Part shown: positions 37,799 through 47,333 of the stretch, piece by piece
Numbering within the stretch: the stretch's first letter is position 1
How the letters are laid out: each line of letters starts with the position of its first letter
Assembly: GCA_022824465.1 (NCBI GenBank)
Contig: JAJDZV010000003.1
Span: forward strand, 1 to 64,000
DNA length: 64,000 nt
Source: Anaerolineae bacterium
GTDB taxonomy: Bacteria > Chloroflexota > Anaerolineae > Aggregatilineales > Phototrophicaceae
Direction of reading: 5' to 3'
Program-made: the position numbers and the translations under genes
Notes under the pieces: model-generated
Database searches by the model: none
The model's input: only the letters and a program-made list of their open reading frames with translations
What the model was told of the DNA's origin: nothing

Positions 37799-37822
37799 GA
37801 GCCCGGTTGCGGCGCCGGGCTC
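37799..37822 (-). terminator. Intrinsic terminator of the GH3 gene
   Basis: GAGCCCGG-TTGCGGCG-CCGGGCTC hairpin followed on the minus strand by TTTTGATTTGA. Confidence 0.75.
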
Positions 37823-37850
37823 GAGTGCGATTGCAAGCTTGGCAGGTCGG

Positions 37851-39602
37851 CTAGTAGGTCAAGCCGAAGCCGTATTTGAAGAGCGGATCGTCTGAGTCGT
37901 GCGGCACATCGGGCGCTTGAGCGCGGACTGCTTCCATCGACGACGGCAGCTCAAAGGGCAGCGTTGCCGATGGCTGGAAGCGGCCGAAGATGACATCAAG
38001 CGCGGCGGCGTCGCTGGCGCCAAAGCTGGCGATTAGGCCGGCGCTGGCTTCAGCGATCTCTGGGATGACGGCGGCGCGTTCCAGATAGATATCGACGATG
38101 GTCGGCGCTTTCGCCATGAGGCGGCGTATGCGGCTAAGCTCCGGTTCTTTGAAGTCCAGGTCGCCTTGATGGAAGAAATTCTCCAGGAAGGTGTTTGACC
38201 GCGGCTCGAAGGGCGTGCGCAGGCGGAGGATGTTGAAGTCGGCGTCGGCGGGATCGTCGACAATATCGCCGTATTGCGCCGCGACTTCCGGTTTGATGTT
38301 TTCAACGTAGATTCTCGGTCGGCCCACAAGCGGCATCTCCCCGTCATTTTTGAGCAGGACGATGGACTTGCGCTGCGCCAGATCGCCGGCGGCGCGGAAA
38401 GCCGGCTTGCCCGCGATGTTGGCGGCGTCTGTCTCATCGACATAACGATTCTCGAACAAGCCCAGTCGGAATTTGTCCCGCAGCAGACGGCGCACGCTGA
38501 TATCGAGTCGCGCTTCGCTTACCTGGCCCGTCTGCACGAGTTCAACCAGGGCTTCGGCGCAGGATTCGCCGCCGAATTGATCGACGCCAGCCTGCAAGGA
38601 CTTGATGATGCGTTCGCCCAGGCTGAGATTTTCGACTCCCCAGGCGCGGGCGGGAAAGTGTGTGCCCATGATTTCGTCATCGGTCAGCGTGCCCCAGTCG
38701 GTGCAGACGACGCCATCGAATCCGTAATGATCGCGCAGCAGCCCAGTGATGATGCCCTTGTTGAAGGCGAAGCCGACTTCTTCGTGCTCCGTGCCGACCG
38801 GCATACTGTAGTAGGGCATGATCATTGCCGTGCCGGCTTCGAAAGCGGCTTCAAAGGGCAGCAGGTGATAATCGAAATTGTCGCCTGGATAGACCTGCTC
38901 GCGCCCATAGTCGAAGTGCGAGTCTTCTCCGTCCTTCTGCGGTCCGCCACCGGGGAAGTGCTTGGTCATGCAGGCGACGCTGTCCGGGCCGATTGTCTCG
39001 CCCTGGAAGCCGCGCAGATAGGCTTTCGTAAGCTCGGCGGCTAGGATATTGTCCTCGCCGAATGTGCCATTGACGCGCGCCCAACGCGGCTCGGTGGCCA
39101 GGTCTGCCATTGGGTGCAGAGCGGCGCGCAAGCCGACGGCGATATACTCCTGGCGGGCGATATCGGCGAATTCCTCGACCAATTCTTCATCGCCTATGGC
39201 TGCCAGCCCCGGTGGCTCGGGCCATTGCGAGAAGGCCATCGTGGCATTGAAGGCGCCGGGGTTGTCAGTGAAGCTGTGGCGCGGATCGGAGGATAGCGTC
39301 ACCGGGATGCCCAGCCGACGTTCTTCGGCGAGTTTCTGCAGTTGATTGGTCCAGGCCGCCATCTTCTCCGCGGGCGCCGAGCCAACCAGGTTGAAGTGTG
39401 TCAGATGCTTATCCAGCGATTCGCTCAGCGTGGGCATATTCATCGGGTTGAAGTCGGGCATGAAAGCGCCGTCGGGCGGGATCATCATCATCGCCTGGAA
39501 CATCATGCCCGCTTTTTCTTCCAGCGACATGCGCGCGAGCAGGTCTTCAAGGCGTTCGTCGATTGGGCGGCTGGCGTCTTGGTAGGGTAGGTGATCCGAC
39601 AT
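37851..39602 (-). CDS. Glycoside hydrolase family 3 (beta-glucosidase-like)
   Basis: RPIDERLEDLLARMSLEEKAGMM, CMTKHFPGGGPQKDGEDSHFD, GFDGVVCTDWG. Confidence 0.93.
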   Translation of the reverse strand: MSDHLPYQDASRPIDERLEDLLARMSLEEKAGMMFQAMMMIPPDGAFMPDFNPMNMPTLSESLDKHLTHFNLVGSAPAEKMAAWTNQLQKLAEERRLGIPVTLSSDPRHSFTDNPGAFNATMAFSQWPEPPGLAAIGDEELVEEFADIARQEYIAVGLRAALHPMADLATEPRWARVNGTFGEDNILAAELTKAYLRGFQGETIGPDSVACMTKHFPGGGPQKDGEDSHFDYGREQVYPGDNFDYHLLPFEAAFEAGTAMIMPYYSMPVGTEHEEVGFAFNKGIITGLLRDHYGFDGVVCTDWGTLTDDEIMGTHFPARAWGVENLSLGERIIKSLQAGVDQFGGESCAEALVELVQTGQVSEARLDISVRRLLRDKFRLGLFENRYVDETDAANIAGKPAFRAAGDLAQRKSIVLLKNDGEMPLVGRPRIYVENIKPEVAAQYGDIVDDPADADFNILRLRTPFEPRSNTFLENFFHQGDLDFKEPELSRIRRLMAKAPTIVDIYLERAAVIPEIAEASAGLIASFGASDAAALDVIFGRFQPSATLPFELPSSMEAVRAQAPDVPHDSDDPLFKYGFGLTY

Positions 39603-39619
39603 TTTAGATCCTTTGATGA

Positions 39620-41152
39620 TCAGCTGAGTCCGTAGAGGTCGCTGTATTTTCGCTCAAGATAGTTCAATAGCGGCGCCGGATTCAGTCCCTCGCCCGAGAC
39701 GCGCTTAAGCAGCTCGTCGGGGCTGTAAGCGCGTCCATGCCGGTAGATATTCTCGCTCAGCCAATAAAGCAGCGCCTGATAATCGCCATTCGCCAGACTC
39801 GCGACCAGATCGGGCAACTGCGCGTGAGCGGCCGCCAAGACTTGCGCCGCCATGATATTGCCGATGGTATAGGTGGGGAAGACGCCAAAGCCGCCGAATG
39901 ACCAATGCACATCTTGCAAGACGCCGCGCCGATCGTCCGGCGGCGTCAACCCGAGATATTCTTGCATTTTCGCGTTCCAGACTTCCGGAAGATCGTCGAC
40001 CGCGATCGCGCCTTCCAGCAGCGCCATTTCTATCTCCGTGCGCAGCATGATATGCAGGTTGTAAGTGACCTCGTCGGCTTCCACCCGTATCAAACTCGGA
40101 CGCACGCGATTGACCGCCCGATATAAGAGTTCCGCATCGGCCTCCGCCAGCTGCTGTGGGAATGCCGCCTGCAAGCGCGCGAAATGACGCTCCCAGAATG
40201 CATGGCTGCGACCGATCTGATTCTCCCACAAACGCGACGAGAATTCGTGCGCGCCAACGCTCGCGCCGCCGATCGCGTACTGCCCGAGGAAATCGGCTGT
40301 CAGCGCCGTACGGGTCAGCTCCCTTGCGATGTTCTGCTCGTAGAGTCCATGACCCGCTTCGTGCAGCGCGGCGAAAAGCGACATCGGCAGATAATTGGCG
40401 TCGTAGCGCGTCGTGATGCGCACATCGTCGCGTGTGAACGAGATCGCGAAGGGGTGCGGCGCGCTGTCGAGCCGGCCCCGGTCATAGTCAAATCCGATCA
40501 GCTCGGTCAGCTTGTGGCAAAGTCTCTTCTGTGCGGCGAGATCGTATTCCGCCTTCCAGAGGTCGATGGCTAGCGGCTCGTCGACGGCGACGATTCGCGC
40601 CAAGAGCGGTGAGATGCTGGCTCTTAATTCGGCGAAGATCTGATGCAGGCGAGCGGCGGTCATGCCCGGTTCGAATTGCAGGATCAGCGCGTCGAACGGG
40701 TGGTCATCATAGCCAATTGCCTCCGCCAATTCGATGTTGAGCGCCAGCATACCCTTTAGGAAAGGCTTGAAGCTGGGGAAGTCGTTTTCGGCTCTCGCCT
40801 TCGCCCAAACCGCTTCCGACTCGGCGCCAAGCGCCGCCATGCGAGCGACAAGCTCAGCCGGAATCCGCTTCTGAATCTCATAGGCGTCGCGGGTTTGTCG
40901 CAGGGCGCGCGCTTGATACGAATCGCAGTCGGCGCCAGCGATCTCGGCTTCGACGGCATCCAGCAGGCGTGCCGTTGCATCGCTGACGAAGATCGACTTC
41001 GCGAGTTTGCTCAGGGTCGACAGTTGCTTCCCGCGGCTGCGCGCCCCGCCGGCGGGCATCATCGCGCGCATATCCCACCTCAGCGTGTTGAGTATGCAAA
41101 GCAGGTCGTTGTACTCGGCGATATGCGCCGCCAGCGCCTCATAGGCTGTCAT
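39620..41152 (-). CDS. M32-family carboxypeptidase (thermostable carboxypeptidase 1-like)
   Basis: HEAGHGLYEQ zinc site, HPFAISFTRDDVRITTRYD; start at MTAYEALAAHIAEYNDLL (ATG 41152); upstream extension to 41554 looks artefactual. Confidence 0.92.
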   Translation of the reverse strand: MTAYEALAAHIAEYNDLLCILNTLRWDMRAMMPAGGARSRGKQLSTLSKLAKSIFVSDATARLLDAVEAEIAGADCDSYQARALRQTRDAYEIQKRIPAELVARMAALGAESEAVWAKARAENDFPSFKPFLKGMLALNIELAEAIGYDDHPFDALILQFEPGMTAARLHQIFAELRASISPLLARIVAVDEPLAIDLWKAEYDLAAQKRLCHKLTELIGFDYDRGRLDSAPHPFAISFTRDDVRITTRYDANYLPMSLFAALHEAGHGLYEQNIARELTRTALTADFLGQYAIGGASVGAHEFSSRLWENQIGRSHAFWERHFARLQAAFPQQLAEADAELLYRAVNRVRPSLIRVEADEVTYNLHIMLRTEIEMALLEGAIAVDDLPEVWNAKMQEYLGLTPPDDRRGVLQDVHWSFGGFGVFPTYTIGNIMAAQVLAAAHAQLPDLVASLANGDYQALLYWLSENIYRHGRAYSPDELLKRVSGEGLNPAPLLNYLERKYSDLYGLS

Positions 41153-41274
41153 AGGATCCTCGTTATGTACCTGAATGTTGCTACCGCCGCCGTGTCGGTC
41201 TTCTGGTCGTTGCCGCGGGCCAGCTTGCCCGCCACAGCCGCCCACGCTACACTGGACGTGAGCGGCTACGGTAA

Positions 41275-41586
41275 ATGAAAGCTTCGGCAATGCTGACAGA
41301 CGACATTCGACTGGAACGGATAGAAAGCGAATACCAGGCGACGCGACGCGCCCAGGACCGCGCCTTTGACAGCATGAACGGCTTGGGCGAGCAGATTGAC
41401 CGGCTGAAAGAGGCGGTCGAGACCAACCGCAAAGGCATCGAAGCCAACAGCGAGGGCATCGCCGCCAACCGCGAAGAACTCTTGCTGCTGCGCCAGGCTG
41501 TCGCTGAAAATAGCCGCATGCTCTCCGCGATAATCGAACACCTTGATGTGCCATACCGCCCCATAGGCTTCGACCATGGCAACTAG
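41275..41586 (+). CDS. Small coiled-coil hypothetical protein
   Basis: ETNRKGIEANSEGIAANREELLLLRQAV heptad-like repeat pattern. Confidence 0.55.
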   Translation: MKASAMLTDDIRLERIESEYQATRRAQDRAFDSMNGLGEQIDRLKEAVETNRKGIEANSEGIAANREELLLLRQAVAENSRMLSAIIEHLDVPYRPIGFDHGN

Positions 41587-41592
41587 CTGCCG

Positions 41593-42375
41593 CTAAATCG
41601 CGCGCGCGGCGCCGCCATCGACGCGCAGCGTGGCGCCGGTGATATAGCTGGCCGCTGGCGAGAGCAGGAAAGCGCCGGCGCGTCCGAAGTCGTCGATCGT
41701 GCCATAACGCCCCAGCGGGATCCCGGCCAGGCTGCGCTTCTGCACCTCTTCAATGCTGATTCCCAGCTTCTGCGAACTGACGGCGTCGAGTTGGGCGACG
41801 CGGTCGGTGTCGATCCGCCCGGGCACGAGATTATTCACGCGGATGCCATCGCCAGCCAGTTCATCCGCCAAGGTCTTGACCAAGCCCGCCACGCCGGCGC
41901 GCATCACCGTCGATAGCGCCAGCCGCGGGATCGGCTCGCGGACGGAACCAGAGGTGACCGTCAGGATAGAGCCGCCGTCCGTCATGTGCGGGATAGCCAG
42001 CCGAATCATGCGGACGCTGCTGAGCAAGGTCAACTCAAAGGCCGCCTGCCAGTCTGCATCATCCAGTTCCTTCACGGTCTTGGCGGGCGGTCCGCCAGCG
42101 TTGACCAGCAGGCAGTCGATCGCTCCCCAAGCGGCGATGGTCTTATCGACCCAAGCCTGGATATCGCCGAGCACGGTGACATCGCAGGCGGTCGCCAGAG
42201 TTTCGACGCCGGTGTCGTCCGCGAGCCTCCGGGCGGCGGCGGTCACGTCGTCCTCACTGCGGCTGCAGAGCGAGACCTTTGCGCCTTCCGCGGCCAATGC
42301 CTTTGCCACGCCGTATCCCAAACCCTTGCTCGAAGCCGCGACCAGGGCGACCTTGTCTTTCAATCCCAAATCCAT
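41593..42375 (-). CDS. SDR-family oxidoreductase
   Basis: KVALVAASSKGLGYGVAKALAAEG; VNNLVPGRIDTDRV; C-terminal YITGATLRVDGG. Confidence 0.93.
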   Translation of the reverse strand: MDLGLKDKVALVAASSKGLGYGVAKALAAEGAKVSLCSRSEDDVTAAARRLADDTGVETLATACDVTVLGDIQAWVDKTIAAWGAIDCLLVNAGGPPAKTVKELDDADWQAAFELTLLSSVRMIRLAIPHMTDGGSILTVTSGSVREPIPRLALSTVMRAGVAGLVKTLADELAGDGIRVNNLVPGRIDTDRVAQLDAVSSQKLGISIEEVQKRSLAGIPLGRYGTIDDFGRAGAFLLSPAASYITGATLRVDGGAARAI

Positions 42376-42391
42376 GTGTCATTTCCCTTTT

Positions 42392-42760
42392 CTAGTTGAT
42401 CAGTTGCGCCAGCAATCCTTGAACCGCGTAAATATCTACGCTCTTGTTGAACTTCTTTTCTATCGGCTGTGGGTTGCTGCCAATCCAAAGTTTTAACTCC
42501 GCGTCCAAATCAAAGGTCCCGGTCGTTTCCACGCTGAACATCGTGATCTTGCCATAAGGAATCGACAGGTATTCCTTTTTTCGCCCGGTCATGCCTTGCA
42601 CATCCACTAAAATCAGACGTTTGGCGGTGAATATCCAGGTGTCGCGGAAGACCTTGAACCCCGCATGAATGGCTTCTCCTTCGCCTAGCAGTATCCCAAA
42701 GTCGCGCTGTAAGTTATCGACGCTCACAGCGCCAGCGTTACCTAGCAGTCGGCCGAACAT
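42392..42760 (-). CDS. Bacterial PH-domain protein
   Basis: Start at MFGRLLGNAGAVSVDNLQRDFGILLGEGEAIHAGFKVFRDTWIFTAKRLILVDVQGMTGRKKEYLSIPYGKI; C-terminal PH-like. Confidence 0.85.
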   Translation of the reverse strand: MFGRLLGNAGAVSVDNLQRDFGILLGEGEAIHAGFKVFRDTWIFTAKRLILVDVQGMTGRKKEYLSIPYGKITMFSVETTGTFDLDAELKLWIGSNPQPIEKKFNKSVDIYAVQGLLAQLIN

Positions 42761-43094
42761 GCGCCAGAATTCCCTTGATTTGGATATGTTCAGGGGATTA
42801 TAGCGCTTGCGGTTGAATTGTTCAGCGGGGAATGCGCCGGGACTCGGGGCAATCGCTCCAAAATGGAGGCGCATCGGAATACAGAGAACTAGCTGCAATT
42901 CCGCCGCCGAGTACGCCGAGCGAAAATGAGGCCACAGTGACGCTTTTATCCTTTTGCCAATTTACAGCAATTGTGGCGGAAAGAGGGCGGAGCCTGCTAG
43001 TGCCGCTCAACTGTATTGATTGCTTTTCTCTGTGTACTCGAATTTACTTGGTGTACTCGGTGGCAAGTCTTTGTTCATTTCGTATGTGCGCCGG

Positions 43095-44348
43095 TTATTG
43101 CGGCAGGGTGAAGCTGAAGGTGGTGCCGTCGGACTCGACGCTGGTCGCCCAAATGGCGCCGCCATGCGCTTCGATGAATCCGCGCGCGATCGCCAAGCCC
43201 AGCCCGGTGCCTCGCGCGCCATCGTCGGCGCGGACGCGGGAGCCCTCTCCGCGATAGAAGCTCTCGAAAAGCCGCGGCAGGACGTCTTGCGGGATGAAAG
43301 AGCCGCTGTTGTGGATATCGATGCGGACTTCGCCGTCGATGGGCCAGGCGCGCAGGGTCACGCGGACACCGCGATTGGCGTATTTGATAGCGTTATCCAG
43401 CAGGTTGGTCAAGACGCGCTGGATTTTGTCCGGCGCCATGACGATCATGTCGACTTCGTCCGATACCTCGCCAATGAGTTCAATGCCGCGCTGAGCCGCC
43501 TTGGCTTCCATGCTGCCGATCGTATCGGATATGAGATCGCGAATGGAGGCGCGCTGCATGTCCAGCTGGAGGTGACCGACGTCCAATTGCGCCAGTTCAA
43601 AGAGGTCGTCGATTAGATAACTGAGATGCTCGATTTCGGCTTTGCTGCTTACGAGATAGCGCTGCACGGTCTCGTCGTCGGCAACCACGCCATCGAGGAT
43701 CGCTTCTATCATGACCCGCATCGATGTCAGTGGTGTCCGCAAGTCGTGGGATACCCAGGCGGTGAGGTCGCGGCGCGTCTGTTCCAATTGGCGCTTCTGC
43801 TCTTCGACTTCTTGCAGATTGCCCGCCATAGTGTTGAAGGTATCCGCCAGTTGGGCGATTTCGTCGTTGCCGGATATTTTCAACCGGACGGTGAAGTCGC
43901 GGCGCGCCAGGGCCTGCGTCGCCTGGTGCAATTTGCTCAGGCGGTCGGTCATGGTCTTGGAGGCGAAGAAACCAATGGTCAGCGCGGACAAGCCAGCGAA
44001 GACCAGCAAGACCGATGTCAGCGTGAGGTAGTGGCTCTGGATGAAGGTAAAGCGCGCGATCACCCAGACGTTGAGGAAGATCATCAGCACGAGCAGCGCG
44101 ATAACCATCCAGATCGCCCAGCGTAAACTGCGAAACCACTCTAGGATGCCCAGGCGGTAAAAGGCGAAAGACAGCAGCGAGCTCATGATGCCGGTCATCG
44201 TCATGAAGGCCACCAGTTGCTGCACTTCGCCGCCAGGCAGATCGAACATGATCAGTTCGCTGAAAAGCGTGCCCGCGATGGGTATGACCAGCACGACAAG
44301 GAAAATTAGTATAGGATTCTGGAACAGGCGGCGGGGCATACGCGCCAT
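43095..44348 (-). CDS. HAMP-domain sensor histidine kinase
   Basis: WVSHDLRTPLTSMRVMIEAI H-box, GTGLGLAIARGFIEAHGG G-box. Confidence 0.95.
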   Translation of the reverse strand: MARMPRRLFQNPILIFLVVLVIPIAGTLFSELIMFDLPGGEVQQLVAFMTMTGIMSSLLSFAFYRLGILEWFRSLRWAIWMVIALLVLMIFLNVWVIARFTFIQSHYLTLTSVLLVFAGLSALTIGFFASKTMTDRLSKLHQATQALARRDFTVRLKISGNDEIAQLADTFNTMAGNLQEVEEQKRQLEQTRRDLTAWVSHDLRTPLTSMRVMIEAILDGVVADDETVQRYLVSSKAEIEHLSYLIDDLFELAQLDVGHLQLDMQRASIRDLISDTIGSMEAKAAQRGIELIGEVSDEVDMIVMAPDKIQRVLTNLLDNAIKYANRGVRVTLRAWPIDGEVRIDIHNSGSFIPQDVLPRLFESFYRGEGSRVRADDGARGTGLGLAIARGFIEAHGGAIWATSVESDGTTFSFTLPQ

Positions 44349-44360
44349 ACTCGACCCTTT

Positions 44361-45089
44361 CTAACTGTCAGACGGGACCTCGAACTTGTAGCCGACGCCC
44401 CAGACGGTCTGTACATAAATCGGCTTGCTCGGATTAGGCTCCAGTTTCTCCCGCAGGCGGCGGACGTGCACCGTTACCGTGCTCTCATCGCCGTAGAATT
44501 CGTAACCCCAAACGTTGTTGAGCAATTGCTCCCGTTTGAAGACCTGGCGCGGATGCCGCAGCAGGAACCAGAGCAGGTCGAATTCCTTGGCTGTCAGCGA
44601 AACGGCTTTGCCATGCACGCTGACCGAGCGGCTGCGGGGATCGACGAGCAAGCCGGCGTATTCCAATGGGTTCTCGCTTTCGTTTTCCTGCGGCGACGTG
44701 CGGCGCAAGACGGTCTTCACGCGGGCGACCAACTCGCGCGGGCTAAAGGGTTTGGTCACGTAGTCGTCGGCGCCGAGCTCCAAGCCGGCTACGCGATCGA
44801 CCTCGTTGCCGCGGGCAGTCAGCAAGATAATTGGGATGTCGTCGTCGGCGCGCAGCGAATAGTCGTCAGATGCGCCGCGCAACCGTCGGGTGATGGAGAA
44901 GCCATCCACGCCCGGCAGCATGATATCAAGCACGATCAAATCAGGCTGGCTCTGCTGCAAGAGCGACAGCGCCTGCGGTCCGGTCTCGGCTTCGGTGACG
45001 CGGAAGCCCTCCAACTCAAGATAACGGCGCACGACTTCTCGTATGGTCCGCTCGTCATCGACCACCAGAATGTTGCGTTTCTTTGACAT
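44361..45089 (-). CDS. OmpR/PhoB-family response regulator
   Basis: NILVVDDERTIREVVRRYLELEGF; LIVLDIMLPGVDG; winged-helix ESTVTVHVRRLREKLEPNPSKP. Confidence 0.96.
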   Translation of the reverse strand: MSKKRNILVVDDERTIREVVRRYLELEGFRVTEAETGPQALSLLQQSQPDLIVLDIMLPGVDGFSITRRLRGASDDYSLRADDDIPIILLTARGNEVDRVAGLELGADDYVTKPFSPRELVARVKTVLRRTSPQENESENPLEYAGLLVDPRSRSVSVHGKAVSLTAKEFDLLWFLLRHPRQVFKREQLLNNVWGYEFYGDESTVTVHVRRLREKLEPNPSKPIYVQTVWGVGYKFEVPSDS

Positions 45090-45266
45090 ATCCGTCCGCC
45101 TGTACGTGATTCGGCATCTTAGACTATTCTAGCCTACACCGGATTTCTGTCCGAAGTGTTACTCGGCGAGGGCCGAAAGCGTCCACCGGGCAGGTTCGAG
45201 GCGGACAAACAGCCGGCCTTGCGCTACTATGGCGGCGCGCCAATTGCGGAAAGACGAGGGAAAACG

Positions 45267-46646
45267 ATGACCGATGCAATCAGAAACGCCATTGAATATC
45301 TGCAGGAGTCACGGGACAAGATCATGGAGGACTACACGGAGCTACTGCGCTTCCCCTCCATCGGCGCGGACCCCGCCCATGCCGACGATGTGCGCGCCTG
45401 CGCCGACTGGATCGTGAGCCAGTTGGAGGCGCTTGGCTTTGAGAACTGTGAATCGATCGCCACCGATGGCTTGCCAGTGGTCTACGGCGAATGGCTGAAA
45501 GCCGGCGCCGACAAACCGACCGTGCTGGTATATGCCCACTATGACGTGCAGCCGGTGGATCCTCTGCCGCTCTGGCATTCGGAACCATTTGAAGCCGTCA
45601 TCCGCGACGGGAAGATCTTCGCTCGCGGCGCCAGCGACAATAAAGCCGGTGTTTGGGGAAATCTCAAGCTTTTTGAGGCGCTGCTGCAGGCGAATGGCGC
45701 GCTGCCGGTCAATGTCAAGATCATGTTTGAAGGCGAAGAAGAATCCGGCTCGCCGAGCATTGAAGCCTTCGTCGAAGCCAACAAAGAGCGACTGGCGGCC
45801 GATGTATTGTTGAACTGTGATGGCGACTTCGAGCCCGATAGCCCGCAACTGGTCTATGCCGGGCGCGGCATCGTCAGCGCCGAAGTCCGGGTCAGCGGGC
45901 CCCAAGCCGATATTCACTCGGGCCTTTACGGCGGATTGGTGCAGAATCCCTTGCACGTCGCGGGCAAGATTATCGGCTCCTTCCATGACGAGAGCGGGCG
46001 CGTGCTCTTGCCGGGCTACTACGACAGCCTCAACGAAATCAGCGCGACTGAGAAAGAGCGGGTTGAAGCCGGCTTTCAAGCGGAGGAGATGCGGGAAGGC
46101 GCCGGCGTCGCCGCTTTTTGGGGCGAGACGATCGCGCCAGCCTCGGAGCGCGCCACCGTATATCCGACGCTGGATGTCAATGGCATGTGGGGCGGCTACC
46201 AGGGTCCGGGCAACAAGACCATCATTCCGGCCGAAGCCGGCTTCAAGATCACCATGCGCATCGCCCCTGATCAGGATCCGCGCGTCGTCTCGCAGCTGCT
46301 TAAAGCGCATGTGGAGAGTTTCGCGACCGAGACGGTCAGCGTGGCTTGCAGCATCGGCGAGGAAGCATGGTACTTCCAGCTTGATACCGATGGACCGTGG
46401 CTGGAAGCGGTGCAATCGGCGATAGAGGAAACCGTTGGCGCGCGCGCCAAACTCGTGCGGACTGGCGGGTCGATTCCCATCCTCGGCGTATTCAACCGGC
46501 TGATCGGCGTCCCCATCACGGCATTCGGTTACGGGCATGGCGAGGGCATCCACTCGCCGAACGAAAGCCTGGATATCGACGCCTTCTTCATTTCGCTGGA
46601 GGCGGCTGTGCGGCTGTATCAGAATTTGGGCGCAGTTGAAAAGTGA
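45267..46646 (+). CDS. M20-family dipeptidase
   Basis: VLVYAHYDVQPVDPLPLWHSEPFEAVIRDGKIFARGASDNKAG; start at ATG 45267. Confidence 0.95.
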   Translation: MTDAIRNAIEYLQESRDKIMEDYTELLRFPSIGADPAHADDVRACADWIVSQLEALGFENCESIATDGLPVVYGEWLKAGADKPTVLVYAHYDVQPVDPLPLWHSEPFEAVIRDGKIFARGASDNKAGVWGNLKLFEALLQANGALPVNVKIMFEGEEESGSPSIEAFVEANKERLAADVLLNCDGDFEPDSPQLVYAGRGIVSAEVRVSGPQADIHSGLYGGLVQNPLHVAGKIIGSFHDESGRVLLPGYYDSLNEISATEKERVEAGFQAEEMREGAGVAAFWGETIAPASERATVYPTLDVNGMWGGYQGPGNKTIIPAEAGFKITMRIAPDQDPRVVSQLLKAHVESFATETVSVACSIGEEAWYFQLDTDGPWLEAVQSAIEETVGARAKLVRTGGSIPILGVFNRLIGVPITAFGYGHGEGIHSPNESLDIDAFFISLEAAVRLYQNLGAVEK

Positions 46647-46708
46647 GGCGCGATTGACAGGCTGATGTTTCTTACACGTTTCTGACGGCGGTCTGCGTTA
46701 CGGCCGCG

Positions 46709-46735
46709 CTTTCATGGCGTTGTATGCCATGAAAG
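46709..46735. other. Perfect inverted repeat upstream of a small ORF
   Basis: CTTTCATGGC-GTTGTAT-GCCATGAAAG, 10-bp stem, 7-nt loop. Confidence 0.65.
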
Positions 46736-46753
46736 AGGGAAAGGAAAAACTCA

Positions 46754-46951
46754 ATGTTTAAGAAAACGTCAGCTTCAGCACAAGGTCCTGATAATCGAGA
46801 CTTGGTGTACGGATTGGCGACGCCGTTCTCGTTTATGGATATCTTTGCTTATCTTCGCCTTAACGCGACATCGGAGGAAGAGACCTCAACTTCTCAACGC
46901 GAAGATATGGTCTTCTACAGCTATCGCAAATGGCGCGCGCGTTGCTCTTGA
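46754..46951 (+). CDS. Small hypothetical protein (65 aa)
   Basis: ATG preceded by AAAGGAAAAACTCA; no recognised homology. Confidence 0.35.
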   Translation: MFKKTSASAQGPDNRDLVYGLATPFSFMDIFAYLRLNATSEEETSTSQREDMVFYSYRKWRARCS

Positions 46952-47015
46952 TCCAATTTCGACTAGCTGAGGCAGTTGGCGCATGGCTGCGCCTTTGCCG
47001 TGCGGGGTCTGCCGG

Positions 47016-47240
47016 CTAAATCAGCAGCCCGAAAGCCACGAAGATAAGCCCAAGCAGCACGAATATCAGCGCGGAGCGGCGTGTCTTGATGTCCCAGGCG
47101 TCGGTGCGCTCCGGGTTATCAGCCCGCCAGCGCGGCTCAAGCGAGTAGAGACGCCAGACGATATCGCGCCGAAACAGGCATAAGCCAGCCAATAGCCAGA
47201 AGGCGAATCCGCCGAGAATCAGAATCCAATCGCCCATCAA
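47016..47240 (-). CDS. Small membrane protein with two predicted TM helices
   Basis: WILILGGFAFWLLAGLCLF and ALIFVLLGLIFVAFGLLI. Confidence 0.6.
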   Translation of the reverse strand: MMGDWILILGGFAFWLLAGLCLFRRDIVWRLYSLEPRWRADNPERTDAWDIKTRRSALIFVLLGLIFVAFGLLI

Positions 47241-47333
47241 TCGACCTCTGCGCGTTTGTCGCGCTCTGCGGGCGAGCCAGCGGGTCGCGTAGACACTGAC
47301 CGGCGCTTGCCCCTACGATTTTTGCAGGTAAAC

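Noticed and set aside
41153-41554. N-terminal extension of the M32 carboxypeptidase ORF
   Set aside because: Arg/Cys/Trp-rich, runs antisense to the 41275 ORF; family-like sequence starts at 41152
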